Notes: generated by a model not told the origin, from the letters alone. A DNA stretch of 64,000 bases from Haloarcula argentinensis DSM 12282 (GCA_000336895.1 AOLX01000015.1:121309-185308), one strand, 5' to 3'. Shown: positions 44,074-54,167, counted from the stretch's first letter. A program made the numbers and translations.

Positions 44074-44694
44074 ATGAGCCGAGACGTAGCGCAGTTGCTC
44101 CGGGACAAGCGCGTCAACGCCCTCGCGGCGTGGTGCATCGTCGCTATGCTCGCGGCTGTGTCGGTGACAAGTGCTGTTCAGGCCGACCTGTTGTGGGCCG
44201 GATTTGCAGCCGCTGTCGCGGCGCTGGCGCTGTTTCCACCGGTGCTATTGCGCAACCGGGACGCCATGCTCCCCTGGGAAATCCTCTTGCTTGCGGCGTC
44301 GCCCGTCGTTGGCCGCCTGTTTGCGACGCTCTCGATGACCGGAAATCTCGCGACCTACCTCTCGGTCGCCGCCATCGCGCTCATTCTCGCCGTCGAACTG
44401 CAGCTCTTTACCCCCGTCCGGATGACGCCCCGATTCGCCGTCGTCTTCGTCGCCATTACCACGATGGCCACTGCCGGCGTCTGGGCGGTCGTTCGCTGGG
44501 CGGCTGACCAGTTGCTCGGCACCACCTTCATTCTCGATCCGACGGTGTCAGAGCACGTCATCGAGGAAGCGGTGATGTGGGAGTTCGTCGCATCGACCAT
44601 CGCCGGTATCGGTGCCGGCGTGGTTTTCGCGTACTACGTCCGCCGGCAGGCCGGAACCAGCCGCGTTCCCGAGGAGGTCCAGCCGGACGTATGA
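44074..44694 (+). CDS. Six-helix membrane protein of unknown function
   Basis: 206 residues with six hydrophobic helices. It overlaps the next gene by ATGA, and both are membrane proteins, suggesting a two-component complex. 'WEILLLAASPVVGRLF' and 'EEAVMWEFVASTIAG' are notable polar-within-helix blocks. No family firmly recognised. Confidence 0.75.
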   Translation: MSRDVAQLLRDKRVNALAAWCIVAMLAAVSVTSAVQADLLWAGFAAAVAALALFPPVLLRNRDAMLPWEILLLAASPVVGRLFATLSMTGNLATYLSVAAIALILAVELQLFTPVRMTPRFAVVFVAITTMATAGVWAVVRWAADQLLGTTFILDPTVSEHVIEEAVMWEFVASTIAGIGAGVVFAYYVRRQAGTSRVPEEVQPDV

Positions 44695-45350
44695 GGGTCC
44701 GTGACCGCTTCAGCATCAGCACGGCGACCCAGCAACTGCTTTCGCGGGTCCTGTCACTCGCACTCATCGGCTTATTCGCGGTCGGTATCGAGCGGGGCAA
44801 CGTCGGTATCATCGTCAATTCGGGTGTCGCCATCCTCGTCACGCAACTCCCGGCGCTGCTGGAGCGGGACTACGGCATCGCACTCGACCCCGCGCTGACG
44901 CTGTGGATCACATCCGCGGCATTCTTCCACGCGCTCGGAACTGTTGGGTTGCCTGGGTCCGAAGAGAACTTCTACGTCACCATCTGGTGGTGGGACCACT
45001 TCACCCACGCCCTCTCGTCGTCGGTCGTCGCCGCTGTCGGGTACACGACGGTTCGCGCGCTCGACGAGCACACCGACGAGATATCGATCCCCTCGCGGTT
45101 CATGTTCGTGTTCCTTCTCCTGTTCGTGATGGCCTTCGGTGTGTTCTGGGAAGTCATCGAGTTCTCGATCACGCTCGCCGCGTCGGCAACCGGGAACGAC
45201 ACGATTCTGACACAGTTCGGTCTCAGCGACACGATGCTCGATCTCATGTTCGACGCTATCGGTGCGATTATCGTGTCGATCTGGGGGACTGCACACCTCA
45301 CCGGCGTGGTCGGTCACGTCGAGACGTTGCTCAACCGACAGTCTCAGTGA
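44691..45350 (+). CDS. Membrane protein related to the YjdF/DUF2238 family
   Basis: 219 residues from ATG 44691, coupled to the preceding gene. About six helices. 'TIWWWDHFTHALSSSVVAAVGYTTVRALDEH' with a 'W-x-D-x-x-x-H' pattern and 'FGVFWEVIEF' resemble YjdF/DUF2238 proteins. Function unknown; the Asp, His and Glu might bind a metal or lipid headgroup. Confidence 0.75.
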   Translation: MRVRDRFSISTATQQLLSRVLSLALIGLFAVGIERGNVGIIVNSGVAILVTQLPALLERDYGIALDPALTLWITSAAFFHALGTVGLPGSEENFYVTIWWWDHFTHALSSSVVAAVGYTTVRALDEHTDEISIPSRFMFVFLLLFVMAFGVFWEVIEFSITLAASATGNDTILTQFGLSDTMLDLMFDAIGAIIVSIWGTAHLTGVVGHVETLLNRQSQ

Positions 45351-45397
45351 CCTGTCCGTACTTTTATGACATTTCCGTGTGAACAAATCGCATGCAA

Positions 45398-45598
45398 ATG
45401 GTTTTCAAGAAGATCACGCTCATCGGGACCAGTCCGGAAAGCTTCGACAAGGCCGCTGACGACGCCATCGAACGCGCGGAGGCGACACTTGACAATCTCA
45501 AGTGGGTCGAAGTGGAGGAACTCGGCGTCGAGATCGCCGGCGTCGAGGGCCGCGAGTACCAGGCCGAAGTCGTCGTGGCGTTCGAACTCGAAGAGTAG
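45398..45598 (+). CDS. Dodecin (flavin-binding storage protein)
   Basis: 66 residues from ATG 45398 ('[12 protein letters not shown]'), the same start as the characterised Halobacterium salinarum dodecin. '[15 protein letters not shown]' contains the tryptophan that stacks on the flavin. Forms a hollow 12-mer that stores riboflavin/lumichrome. The stop TAG is directly followed by the stop of the convergent gene (TAGCTA). Confidence 0.95.
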   Translation: MVFKKITLIGTSPESFDKAADDAIERAEATLDNLKWVEVEELGVEIAGVEGREYQAEVVVAFELEE

Positions 45599-45973
45599 CT
45601 ACGTCCGGAAGGACTCGCCACAGCCACATTCGCTGACCACGTTCGGGTTCTGGACGTGGAACCCGGCCCCCTGCAGGCCGCCCTCGTAGTCGAGTACTGA
45701 CCCTTCGATGTAGTCGATGCTGGCGTCGTCGACGAACACGCGGAGCCCGTTGCGCTCGAACACCTCGTCGTCTTCTTCCGGTTCGTGTTCGAACCGCATC
45801 CCGTAGGAGAGTCCAGCACAACCGCCCTGCTGGACATACAGGCGGAGTCCGGATTCGTCGACGTCCATTCCCTCGCTTTCGAGGAGGTCCAGTGCCTCTC
45901 CCGCTGCCTGCTCGGTGACGGCTACGTCCTCGCCCCCGAGGTTCGGATCGCCGTCGTCCGCTGTGCTGCTCAT
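45599..45973 (-). CDS. Iron-sulfur cluster assembly carrier (IscA/SufA/HesB type)
   Basis: 124 residues. The three conserved cysteines are in 'QQGGCAGLSY' and 'SECGCGESF'. It transfers Fe-S clusters to client proteins, possibly including IlvD. An acidic 18-residue N-terminal extension is haloarchaeal in style. Confidence 0.93.
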   Translation of the reverse strand: MSSTADDGDPNLGGEDVAVTEQAAGEALDLLESEGMDVDESGLRLYVQQGGCAGLSYGMRFEHEPEEDDEVFERNGLRVFVDDASIDYIEGSVLDYEGGLQGAGFHVQNPNVVSECGCGESFRT

Positions 45974-46072
45974 ACACTTACGTGGACGCCCGAACGTGTT
46001 AACAGTGACGCCGGTAGGACAGTTCGGAAAAATACGTCTGCGTTGCTCAGCAGGAAAGCTCCGGAGACCGCA

Positions 46073-47344
46073 TTACTCCTCGAATCGCTTACGGACACTC
46101 TCGGCGTGGGCGCCGAGCCCTTCGGCTTCGGCGAGGGTCGTAATCGTGTCCGCAATGTCACCCAGTGAATCCTCGGAGAGGCGCTGGACCGTCGTCGACC
46201 GGACGAACGTGTCCACGGAGAGACCGCCGGTGACCCGTGCGCTGCCGCCGGTCGGCAGGACGTGGTTCGTCCCGGTCGCGTAGTCGCCGGCCGCAACGGG
46301 GCTGTACGGGCCGAGGAACACGGACCCAGCGGAGGGAATCCGTTTGAGGAGCGATTCGTCGTCAGCAGCCTGAATCGAGAGGTGTTCCGCGGCGTACTCC
46401 TCGGCGAAGAGGACGGCTTCGCTCATCGATCGGGCAAGCAACACGCCGGACGCGTCGTTGTCCAGTGCGGCACGGATGACTGCCTCGCGCTCCCGACCGT
46501 CGGCCTGCTTGTCAACGGCGTCGGAGACCTGCTCGGCGAGGTCCGCGTCGTCGGTGACGGCGACAACAGAGGCGTTCTCGTCGTGCTCGGCCTGTGCAAC
46601 GAGGTCTGCCGCGACCAGTTCCGGGTCCGCGTCGCCGTCGGCGACGACCATGACCTCGGAAGGACCGGCTAAGAAGTCGATAGCCACATCGCCACGGACC
46701 TCGGCCTTCGCCGCCGTGACCCAGCGGTTGCCGGGGCCGACGACGATGTCCGTCGCGCTAACAGTCTCGGTCCCGTAGGCCAGTGCCGCGATGGCCTGTG
46801 CGCCCCCGACCTGATAGACGGCGTCGGCCCCAGCCACGTGGATAGCAGCCAGCGTGACGGGATTAACCTCCTCAGCTGGTGGGGTGGCGACAGCGACGTG
46901 CTCGACGCCGGCGACCTTCGCCGGGATGACGCCCATCAGCGCGCTGGAGGGGTAGGCCGCCGTGCCGCCGGGCGCATACACGCCGGTGCTATCGAGCGGC
47001 CGGTATCGACGGCCGAGTTCCCGCCCGTCGAAGTCGTCACGCCAGTCTTCGGGGACCTGACGCTCGTGGAACGCGCGGATATTCGCCGCGGCGTCCTCGA
47101 TGGCCTCGCGTACTTCGTCGTCGATCTCCTCGTAGGCCCGCTCGGCGGCGTCGGTGATGTCGATGTTGCCCACCGACACGCCGTCGAACTCCTCGGCGAA
47201 GCGTCGCAGCGCCACGTCGCCTTCCTCGTGGACCTGTGAGACGATATCGCGCACGTCGTCTCTGACGGCGTCGACACCGGCATCGCGGTCGAAGAAAGCG
47301 GCCCGTTCGTCGGGACCCAGGTCGGCTATCGTCCGTACGTTCAT
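46073..47344 (-). CDS. hisD: Histidinol dehydrogenase
   Basis: 423 residues. Family core motifs are 'YAPGGTAAYPSSALMGVIPAKVAGV', 'GGAQAIAALAYGTETV', 'VGPGNRWVTAAKAEV' and 'PSEVMVVAD', with zinc ligands expected from 'AEHDENASVV' and C-terminal His. It catalyses the last two oxidations of histidine synthesis with NAD. No other his gene is in the window, and no His-rich leader peptide was seen upstream. Confidence 0.96.
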   Translation of the reverse strand: MNVRTIADLGPDERAAFFDRDAGVDAVRDDVRDIVSQVHEEGDVALRRFAEEFDGVSVGNIDITDAAERAYEEIDDEVREAIEDAAANIRAFHERQVPEDWRDDFDGRELGRRYRPLDSTGVYAPGGTAAYPSSALMGVIPAKVAGVEHVAVATPPAEEVNPVTLAAIHVAGADAVYQVGGAQAIAALAYGTETVSATDIVVGPGNRWVTAAKAEVRGDVAIDFLAGPSEVMVVADGDADPELVAADLVAQAEHDENASVVAVTDDADLAEQVSDAVDKQADGREREAVIRAALDNDASGVLLARSMSEAVLFAEEYAAEHLSIQAADDESLLKRIPSAGSVFLGPYSPVAAGDYATGTNHVLPTGGSARVTGGLSVDTFVRSTTVQRLSEDSLGDIADTITTLAEAEGLGAHAESVRKRFEE

Positions 47345-47555
47345 ACGCCTGATTCGGGACGGGGCAAAAAACGGGTTTCCCTTCGCTGGTCAGAAACGAC
47401 AGTGAAGTGGCGGACGTGAGAGACGTACCGATTCGTCGGCCGGCAGTGGCTTCGGAGTCGGGAACTGCCGGGACGCACACGCCAGTCGCGAATGTTCGAC
47501 TCACTGCCAGTCGTTCTCTCGTCACCGTTTTCCGGCACTCGGGCCTACACCCGGT

Positions 47556-48482
47556 ATGGATTCAGTCGACGACCATCGTCGCCGAACAACCGACCTCCCC
47601 CCGGCGACGACCGAATATTTCGCCCCCGAACTAGCGACTATTGAGAGTTATCTCGAAACGGTCCCGCCGACCATCGACACGGCGGCCGGCGACGCCGCAG
47701 TCGGCCCGATACACACGCTCCCGTGGTTCTACGTGGCCGACCTGACTGGCTGGCGCGGCAGTACGCTCGCCCGACTGCTAGCCGCAGAGCAGGGTGCGGC
47801 CTGCTACGAACTCTCGGCTGGCGCTGCGGACGCGCTTCCGGCACTGTGGTCGCTCATCGACGAGAGCGGTAACGGCCCTGTCGTGCTCCATCTGGACCTG
47901 CAGGGCGAAGGCGGACGGATTCAACGAACGCTCCGGGAGGCGCTCCGACGCGGCTACACGCATACTCCCGACGGCTGGGACGAGCCGGTTCGTGGCGAGC
48001 CGGCGAACCTCCACGTCGTCTTCACCGATACAACCCCTTCGAAGCGGCTGGCCGTACCGCTGCCCGCTGCAACCACGCCCACCACTGGTGCTGTCCTCTC
48101 GTATGCGCCGCGCCGGAGCATGCTCCCGGAACGGCCCGACGGGACGACCGTCCTCTCGGACCCGCCGGCACTCCACGACCGTGAGACCGAACTAGAGCAG
48201 TTCCTGCTGGCGGCGCTGGCTGGCTACGGTGACGACGACGCCAGACAGCAGTACGTCGACAACGCCGTCGAAATTCTGTCGATAACCCACTCGCTCATCG
48301 GGAAGCGAGACCTGCTGTTTGACCTGTCGCCACGGCTGGCGCTGAAATACGGGTCGCTCTTGGACGGGCTTTCAGTCGGCGCGGCGACGGAGCGACTCGG
48401 TCAAGACGTGCTCGGGCAAGTGCCACAGAGTCCCGGGAGCGAGGACATTCGGGCAACGCTTCGGGACCTACTGCCGAAATAG
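47556..48482 (+). CDS. Conserved haloarchaeal protein of unknown function
   Basis: 308 residues. Alternating strands and helices: 'WFYVADLTGWRGSTLARLLAAEQ', 'GPVVLHLDLQGEGGRIQRTLREAL', 'NLHVVFTDTTPSKRLAVPLP', then a helical C-terminal half. The N-terminal half resembles a P-loop NTPase layout, with a Walker-B-like strand, but no Walker A is present. No domain recognised. Confidence 0.65.
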   Translation: MDSVDDHRRRTTDLPPATTEYFAPELATIESYLETVPPTIDTAAGDAAVGPIHTLPWFYVADLTGWRGSTLARLLAAEQGAACYELSAGAADALPALWSLIDESGNGPVVLHLDLQGEGGRIQRTLREALRRGYTHTPDGWDEPVRGEPANLHVVFTDTTPSKRLAVPLPAATTPTTGAVLSYAPRRSMLPERPDGTTVLSDPPALHDRETELEQFLLAALAGYGDDDARQQYVDNAVEILSITHSLIGKRDLLFDLSPRLALKYGSLLDGLSVGAATERLGQDVLGQVPQSPGSEDIRATLRDLLPK

Positions 48483-48518
48483 GTGGCCGAGATGGCGGTT
48501 GTAGCGCCATCTGCGCGC

Positions 48519-49700
48519 TCAGTTCGCGTCGCTGACGATTTTGATGACCGCTCCCTCCTCAAGTTCCGTCTCATCGCTGATGCGCCGGTTCTCACGGGCG
48601 TCGACGGCGTGAATGTAGCCGTCGCCGATGTCTGAGTGGACAGCGTAGGCGAGGTCTTTCGGGGTTGCTCCTTGTCGCAGCAGGAATGCATCGGGGAGGA
48701 CGTTCTCCTGCCCATCGGTCCAGTGCGTTTCGTTCTGGACAGGGTAGGCCGTCAGATGGTCGAGCAGGTCGTAGACGGCGGTGTCAAGCGAGCCCTGAAC
48801 GCCGGTGCCGCCCCACTCGTCCATCACGCCACGGATGCGGTTCAGCCCCTCCCGTTGCTGGTCGCTCACGTCGCCGACGATATCGAAGTCCGGGTCGCCC
48901 GGGTCGTAGTCGATGACCCCGGCCTGTGCGGCGTTGCGCAACGCGAGTTCGCCGTCGGCCGTCGCGGGCACGACCACGTCGGCGGCTTCCTGCAGGGCTT
49001 CGATGTTCCCGTCCGGTGCGATATCGGCCTTGTTTGCGACGACGACGAGCGGCTTTGTCCGCTGGCGTATCTCCGTCGCCAGCGCCTCGCGGTGCTCGTC
49101 GGTCCAGGCGATGGGGTCCTCGGGATACTCCAGGTCCCGCAGTGTCCGCGCCACGTCGAGTTCGGAGGCTCCGACGCCGGCCAGCATATCCACGAGCGAT
49201 TCGTCGAGCTTGAAGTCCGGCGATCGGGACTGGCGTTCGATTGACTCCCAGTTGCGCTCGACGATGCTGGCGAGCCACAGGTCCATCTCCTCCTCGATAA
49301 AGTGGACGTCCTCGACAGGATCGTGTTCGCCAACCTCGACGGGTTCACCCTCGGCGTCGGTCCCGCCGGAGGCGTCGACGACGTTGAGAATTACGTCGGC
49401 GGTCGACAGTTCGTCGAGAAACTGGTTCCCGAGGCCGCGACCTTCGTGTGCCCCGGGAACGAGACCGGCCACGTCGATGAGCTCTACCGGGACGTAGCGC
49501 TTTCCGTCCCGGCAGTTGTCGTCACCACAGCGTTCCTCCCGGTCGAGACAGGGGCAGTCTGTTCGGACGTGGCTGACCCCGCGGTTGGCGTCGATGGTCG
49601 TGAACGGGTAGTTCCCCACGTCCACGTCGGCCATCGTCGCCGCCTTGTAGAAAGTAGACTTGCCGGCGTTCGGTTTCCCGGCCAGCGCGATAGAGAGCAT
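48519..49700 (-). CDS. ychF: YchF/OLA1-type GTP/ATP-binding protein (OBG family)
   Basis: 393 residues. G1 is '[10 protein letters not shown]' (about 8-17), the switch region is '[20 protein letters not shown]', and 'VANKADI' is the base-recognition motif. A C-terminal TGS-like domain ends '[16 protein letters not shown]'. The archaeal version of the ribosome-associated ATPase/GTPase. Divergent downstream of the unknown protein gene. Confidence 0.93.
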   Translation of the reverse strand: MLSIALAGKPNAGKSTFYKAATMADVDVGNYPFTTIDANRGVSHVRTDCPCLDREERCGDDNCRDGKRYVPVELIDVAGLVPGAHEGRGLGNQFLDELSTADVILNVVDASGGTDAEGEPVEVGEHDPVEDVHFIEEEMDLWLASIVERNWESIERQSRSPDFKLDESLVDMLAGVGASELDVARTLRDLEYPEDPIAWTDEHREALATEIRQRTKPLVVVANKADIAPDGNIEALQEAADVVVPATADGELALRNAAQAGVIDYDPGDPDFDIVGDVSDQQREGLNRIRGVMDEWGGTGVQGSLDTAVYDLLDHLTAYPVQNETHWTDGQENVLPDAFLLRQGATPKDLAYAVHSDIGDGYIHAVDARENRRISDETELEEGAVIKIVSDAN

Positions 49701-49747
49701 GCCAGAATCTACCAGTGGCCACCGAAAGGGGGTTTCGGTTCGCGGCC

Positions 49748-50857
49748 CTACAGGCTGACCCGCTCGCCGCGGTCGTCACTTTGTTCGATGGCGTCGAGGA
49801 CCCGCTGTGCGGCGAGGCCGTCGGCGAAGGACGGCTCCTGTTCGCCGCCGTCTGCCACGGCCGAGAGGAACTCGTAGTTCTCGTGGACGAACGTGTGCTC
49901 CCAGCCGATGACGTGGCCGGGAGGCCACCAGTGGTCGACGTAGGGGTCGTCTTCGTCGGTGATAAGCACCTGTTGGAAGCCGCGGTCACCCTCGGTGAGC
50001 ACCTGCAGTTCATTCAGCCGTTCGAGGTCGAACTTGACTGCGCCCTTCGACCCCTCGATTTCGATGGTGTGAGCGTTTTTGTGGCCGTTGGCGACCCGCG
50101 ATGCTTCGAGCGTTCCCATCGCGCCGTTGTCGAAAGCAATCTGAGCGCTGTAGGCGTCATCGACGGTCACCGGGCGCGTCTCGTCGCTGCCCTCCACAGG
50201 ACGTTCCTCGGTGAACGTCCGGAGATGGCCGCTCACGTCTGTTATTTCGCCGGCGGCGTCGCCGAGCAGGAACCGGGCCAGGTCGACCGTGTGCGACCCG
50301 AGGTCGCCGAGCGCTCCACTACCAGCCATCTCCTCGTCGTTGCGCCATGACCACGGTGCGTCGGGGTCGACCAGCCAGTCCTGGAGGTACTGGCCGCGGA
50401 AGTGGTGAATCTCGCCGAGTTCGCCGTCGTCGATGAGCCCCTTCGCGTACTGGATGGCCGGGACGAACCGATAGTTGAACGCCGCACCTGCGGGCACGTC
50501 AGCATCAGCAGCGGCCTCGGCCATTTCCTCAGCCGTATCGAGCGTGGGCGCGAGCGGCTTCTCACAGAACGTCGGCGTGCCGGCCGCAAGCGCCGCGATG
50601 GACGGCTCGGCATGGACGTGGTTCGGGCCGAGGTTGTAGAACACGTCTACCTCGTCGACGATATCCCGCCAGTCCGTCGCGGTCCGGTCGAAGCCGAACT
50701 GGGCGGCTGCGTCAGCCAGCGCGTCCTCGTCGCGGCCGACGAGCACGTCCTTGTTGACGGCGGGCGCTTCGGGGAAGAACATGGGCAGGCGGTCCAGCGC
50801 GTTTGCGTGAGCCTTACCCATAAACCGATAGCCGAGCATGCCGATATCGAGGGTCAT
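49748..50857 (-). CDS. Gfo/Idh/MocA family oxidoreductase
   Basis: 369 residues from ATG 50857 ('MTLDIGMLGYRFMGKAHANAL'), the usual family start; an upstream ATG at 50893 is less likely. NAD-binding glycine loop 'GMLGYRFMGKAH', and 'CEKPLAPTLDTAEEM' with the catalytic Lys of the 'EKP' motif. 'GSHTVDLARFLLG' is the substrate-domain His motif. Probably a sugar or inositol dehydrogenase; the nearby sugar isomerase (52182-53150) supports sugar metabolism. Confidence 0.93.
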   Translation of the reverse strand: MTLDIGMLGYRFMGKAHANALDRLPMFFPEAPAVNKDVLVGRDEDALADAAAQFGFDRTATDWRDIVDEVDVFYNLGPNHVHAEPSIAALAAGTPTFCEKPLAPTLDTAEEMAEAAADADVPAGAAFNYRFVPAIQYAKGLIDDGELGEIHHFRGQYLQDWLVDPDAPWSWRNDEEMAGSGALGDLGSHTVDLARFLLGDAAGEITDVSGHLRTFTEERPVEGSDETRPVTVDDAYSAQIAFDNGAMGTLEASRVANGHKNAHTIEIEGSKGAVKFDLERLNELQVLTEGDRGFQQVLITDEDDPYVDHWWPPGHVIGWEHTFVHENYEFLSAVADGGEQEPSFADGLAAQRVLDAIEQSDDRGERVSL

Positions 50858-50959
50858 AGCCGACTGTTCACTTGGGGCCGAGATAATGCTCATGGTGACG
50901 GCAGGGCGGCGGGCCGCGCCGAGGGAAAAGCCAAAACCGGATGCCCGTGTTGATACTCC

Positions 50960-51340
50960 ATGGCCACTGAAACGACCGTCCGTATCGAGGACATCATGTC
51001 GACGCCGTTAGAGACGATTTCTGCCGACGAAACCGTCAAAGCGGCCGCGACGCAGATGCAAGCGCAGAACATCAACGGTATCTTCGTGCCGGGGGCACAG
51101 GCGGGTATTATTACGACCACGGACATCGTCGATGCCGTCGCGACCGGGAAAGACCTCTCGTCGGCGACTGTCGGCGACGTGATGACGTCACCTGTCGAGC
51201 GGGTGACGACCTCGCTGGAACTGGGCGAGGCCGCCGCGATGATGACGACCTACGACATCAAACACCTCCCGGTCATCGACGAACACCAGGACTACGTCGG
51301 CATGGTGTCGTCGACGGACATCACGCAAGCGCTCTCCTGA
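50960..51340 (+). CDS. Two-CBS-domain protein
   Basis: 126 residues made of two CBS repeats: 'MSTPLETISADETVKAAATQMQAQNINGIFV' and 'MTSPVERVTTSLELGEAAAMMTTYDIKHLPVIDEHQDYVGMVSSTDI'. CBS pairs bind adenine nucleotides and sense energy state. Target unknown; no partner enzyme adjacent. Confidence 0.93.
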   Translation: MATETTVRIEDIMSTPLETISADETVKAAATQMQAQNINGIFVPGAQAGIITTTDIVDAVATGKDLSSATVGDVMTSPVERVTTSLELGEAAAMMTTYDIKHLPVIDEHQDYVGMVSSTDITQALS

Positions 51341-51374
51341 CCGCGGCTGTTTTCTAGTCGACTCCGTCGGCCGT

Positions 51375-52088
51375 TCAGATGAAGTCGTCCAGCCCAGACC
51401 TGTCACCGTCGTTGTCGCCCGTCCCAGGCAGTGCGTCGGCGATAGCCGATGTGAACGAGTCGAGGCCACGGGTCTGGTACCAGACCGTTCCAGGGCCAGT
51501 GAAGTCCATCACGAGCCCCTCACCGCTGAGCAGTGTCGACTTCAGTCCGCCGACGCGGTGCGCGTCAAAATTAACTGAGTCCTCCCAGGCGACGACGTGG
51601 TCGTTGTCGATTGTATAGGACTCGCCGGCATCGAGTTCGACGGTCTCCAGCCCGCCAAAGGCCTCGATGAGAACGTTCCCGCTCCCTTTCAGCGCCAGTG
51701 GCGTGATGCTCGCGCCAGCCAGCATCGACTTGATACCGCCGAACTCGGAGTCGATATCGATGTCGGGGTCAGCAGCAAGAAACGCGCCGTCGACGGCGTA
51801 CAGCGTCTCGCCCGTGAGTTCGTGGTGGTGGACATCGCCGGGCGTCGGCGGCGCGAGCGTAACGGTTCCGGAGCCGCCCTCGGCGGTGAACTCGTTTGCG
51901 AGCAGCGACTCGCCGCCAAGCATCGACTTCGCGGAGCTGAGGAGGCCGTCCCGACTGGTCGTCGTTTCGATTTCGATAGTCGGCGAGTGGCTGACCATCG
52001 CGCCAGGTTCGGCGAGTATCGACTCGCCGCTGTCGAGAGCGACACGGACGTGCGTGTACGAGGGTTTGTGGGTGAGTTCGATATTCAT
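51375..52088 (-). CDS. AIM24/TIGR00266 family protein
   Basis: 237 residues. 'LAEPGAMVSHSPTIEIETTTS' and 'LSGEGLVMDFTGPGTVWYQTRGLDSF' are characteristic of the TIGR00266 tryptophan-RNA-like beta fold, which consists of many short Gly-containing strands. Function unknown. Convergent with the CBS gene. Confidence 0.9.
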   Translation of the reverse strand: MNIELTHKPSYTHVRVALDSGESILAEPGAMVSHSPTIEIETTTSRDGLLSSAKSMLGGESLLANEFTAEGGSGTVTLAPPTPGDVHHHELTGETLYAVDGAFLAADPDIDIDSEFGGIKSMLAGASITPLALKGSGNVLIEAFGGLETVELDAGESYTIDNDHVVAWEDSVNFDAHRVGGLKSTLLSGEGLVMDFTGPGTVWYQTRGLDSFTSAIADALPGTGDNDGDRSGLDDFI

Positions 52089-52181
52089 ATCGTGTCACTG
52101 GATCGAATAATCCAGTCGTAGTATCTCACACGGAGTATATAAGCGTGAGTGCCGCAAAAGCCGCGTCGTCGGTTATATCGG

Positions 52182-53150
52182 TCACTCAGCCCAGTAGGCG
52201 TCGCCGGGCTGGGTTTCGAAGACGGCGCGGTCGAGCACGTCGACTGCTTTCTCCAGCCCTTCACGTGCGCTGGTCAGCGAGTCCTCGTGTTCGATAGAGA
52301 GCGCGCCGTCGTAGCCGATCATCCGTAGCGTCGACACCACGTCTTTCCAGTGGGACTCGTCGTGGCCGTAGCCGATTGAGCGGAACAGCCACGACCGGTC
52401 CGCCTCGTCCGTATACGGCGCGGTGTCCAGTACGCCCTTCTCGCGGGCGTTTGAGTCGTACACTTTCGTGTCCTTTGCGTGGAAGTGGTGGATGGCGTCG
52501 TGCTCACCGAGCAGGCGGATGGCTTCGGTCACGTCGATGCCCTGCCAGTAGAGATGTGACGGGTCGAAGTTCGCCCCGATGCGGTCGTTCGTCCGCCGGC
52601 GGAGTTCCAGCAGCCCGCGGGGTTCGTACACCAGCATGTTGGGATGCATCTCGATGGCGACATCGACATCATGTGCGCCCGCGTGGGCCGCGAGGTCCGA
52701 CCAGTATTCGTCGGCGACGCGCCACTGGTACTCGTGGGCGTCGGCGTGTTCAGTCGGCCAGGGCGCAGTGATCCAGTTCGGGACCTCGTCGTCGGGTCCG
52801 CCAGCGGGCAGTCCGGAAAACCCTGTGACGGTGTTCACGTCAAGCTGGTCAGCCAGCCGGATCGCCTCCCGGAGTTCCCGGTCGGCCTCGGCGGCGCGTT
52901 CGTCGTCCGGGTGGAGCGGATTGTTGTGCGTCGCCAGCGCGCTCACACGGAGGTCGTGTTCGTCTAGAAGCGCCTCGAGTTCGGCCTGTTTCTCCTCGTC
53001 GTCGAGATACGCCTCCCGCTCGAGGTGGTCATCGCCGGGGAAGCCGCCACACCCCAGTTCGACCGCGTCGACGCCGAGGTCGCTGAGATACGCCAGCGCG
53101 TCGTCGAGTGACTGTCCGCCCAGCGGAACCGTCAGTACGCCGATATCCAT
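52182..53150 (-). CDS. Sugar phosphate isomerase/epimerase (xylose isomerase-like TIM barrel)
   Basis: 322 residues of a TIM-barrel fold. N-terminal 'IGVLTVPLGGQSLDDALAYLSDLGVDAVELGCGGF' and the metal-binding pattern 'VAIEMHPNMLVY', 'NFDPSHLYWQGID', 'HFHAKDTKVY', 'LSIEHEDSL' (Glu, Asp, His, Glu) match the family. Likely acts on a sugar or inositol derivative together with the oxidoreductase at 49748-50857. Confidence 0.9.
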   Translation of the reverse strand: MDIGVLTVPLGGQSLDDALAYLSDLGVDAVELGCGGFPGDDHLEREAYLDDEEKQAELEALLDEHDLRVSALATHNNPLHPDDERAAEADRELREAIRLADQLDVNTVTGFSGLPAGGPDDEVPNWITAPWPTEHADAHEYQWRVADEYWSDLAAHAGAHDVDVAIEMHPNMLVYEPRGLLELRRRTNDRIGANFDPSHLYWQGIDVTEAIRLLGEHDAIHHFHAKDTKVYDSNAREKGVLDTAPYTDEADRSWLFRSIGYGHDESHWKDVVSTLRMIGYDGALSIEHEDSLTSAREGLEKAVDVLDRAVFETQPGDAYWAE

Positions 53151-53294
53151 GCTCGGCGATACAGCCGGTGTCGAAAAAAGCGTACTGCCGTCGCTCCAGA
53201 CTCGCTATCCAGCCCATGAGCGGTGCAGACCGGAGTGGGGACCGCGACAGGCCGCGGCGTAAAGGATTAACGCCGGGAGTGCGGTGGTACTGTC

Positions 53295-54167
53295 ATGATT
53301 GTGGCCGTACTCGGAACCGGACGGCGGGGGCGGGATATCGCACAGCGATGTGTCCGTGCGGGCCACGAAGTGCGTCTTCGGGGAACGGATGCGTCAGACG
53401 TGATGGACCGGGTCGACGAGATCCGCCACGTACTTGGCGGGGATGTCACGGCCGATATCGACGGAACCACCGGCCTCGAAAGCGCCGTCAGCGGCAGCAA
53501 TATCGTCATCGATGCTACCGATGGCGGAACAGACGGCCACCGGGAAGTTGTCGCTGAAACGGAGACGATGGTCGATGATGAGACGGTCATTGCCGTCAGC
53601 GACACGTCGTTGTCGGTGACCGCCGTCGCGACTGGCCTGCGAAGCCCGGACCGCGCCGTCGGCCTCAATCCCGTCGATCCGCCGGACGGTGCTATCGTCG
53701 AGGTCGTCATCGCCGAGCAAACGACGACGGCGACCCGCGACCGAGTCACGGATTTCGTCGAGAGTCTGGACGCGTCGCCGGTCGTCGTACGCGACACGCC
53801 AGGGTTCGCCGCGCTCCGCCTCGAACTCGCCACCATCGCCGAGGCAATCCGGATGGTCGAAGACGGCGTCGCCGGAGTTCGTGATATCGACCGGACGTTC
53901 AAGCGCGGGGAGTCGGACCGCGACGGGCCGCTCGTCCGCGCCGACCGGCACGGACTGGAAACAGTGCTAAGAGCGCTCGAAGACCTCGCCGACCGACTCG
54001 ACGAGCGGTTCGAGCCCCCAGCACTGCTCCGACAGAAGGTCGCGGACGGACAACGCGGCGCGGTCTCCGGCGAGGGGTTCTACGAATGGGACGACGGTGA
54101 GCCCACGACCGGGGCCGACCCGGACCCGGACGTCCCAACGCGAGATAGCGAGCGCGATCTCAGATGA
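53295..54167 (+). CDS. 3-hydroxyacyl-CoA dehydrogenase-like protein
   Basis: 290 residues. Rossmann loop 'VAVLGTGRRGRDIAQRCVRAGHEVRLRG' with G-x-G-x2-G. The helical C-terminal domain has 'GFAALRLELATIAEAIRMVEDGVAGVRDIDRTFKRG' as in FadB, but the substrate His-Glu motif is altered ('LNPVDPPDG' where 'HFFNP' is usual). So it is a divergent member, perhaps acting on another hydroxy acid. It overlaps the next gene by ATGA. Confidence 0.82.
   Translation: MIVAVLGTGRRGRDIAQRCVRAGHEVRLRGTDASDVMDRVDEIRHVLGGDVTADIDGTTGLESAVSGSNIVIDATDGGTDGHREVVAETETMVDDETVIAVSDTSLSVTAVATGLRSPDRAVGLNPVDPPDGAIVEVVIAEQTTTATRDRVTDFVESLDASPVVVRDTPGFAALRLELATIAEAIRMVEDGVAGVRDIDRTFKRGESDRDGPLVRADRHGLETVLRALEDLADRLDERFEPPALLRQKVADGQRGAVSGEGFYEWDDGEPTTGADPDPDVPTRDSERDLR

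Noticed and set aside
47345..47555. His-rich leader peptide upstream of hisD
   Set aside because: Looked for an analogue of the ilvB leader; no short ORF with a run of His codons was found.
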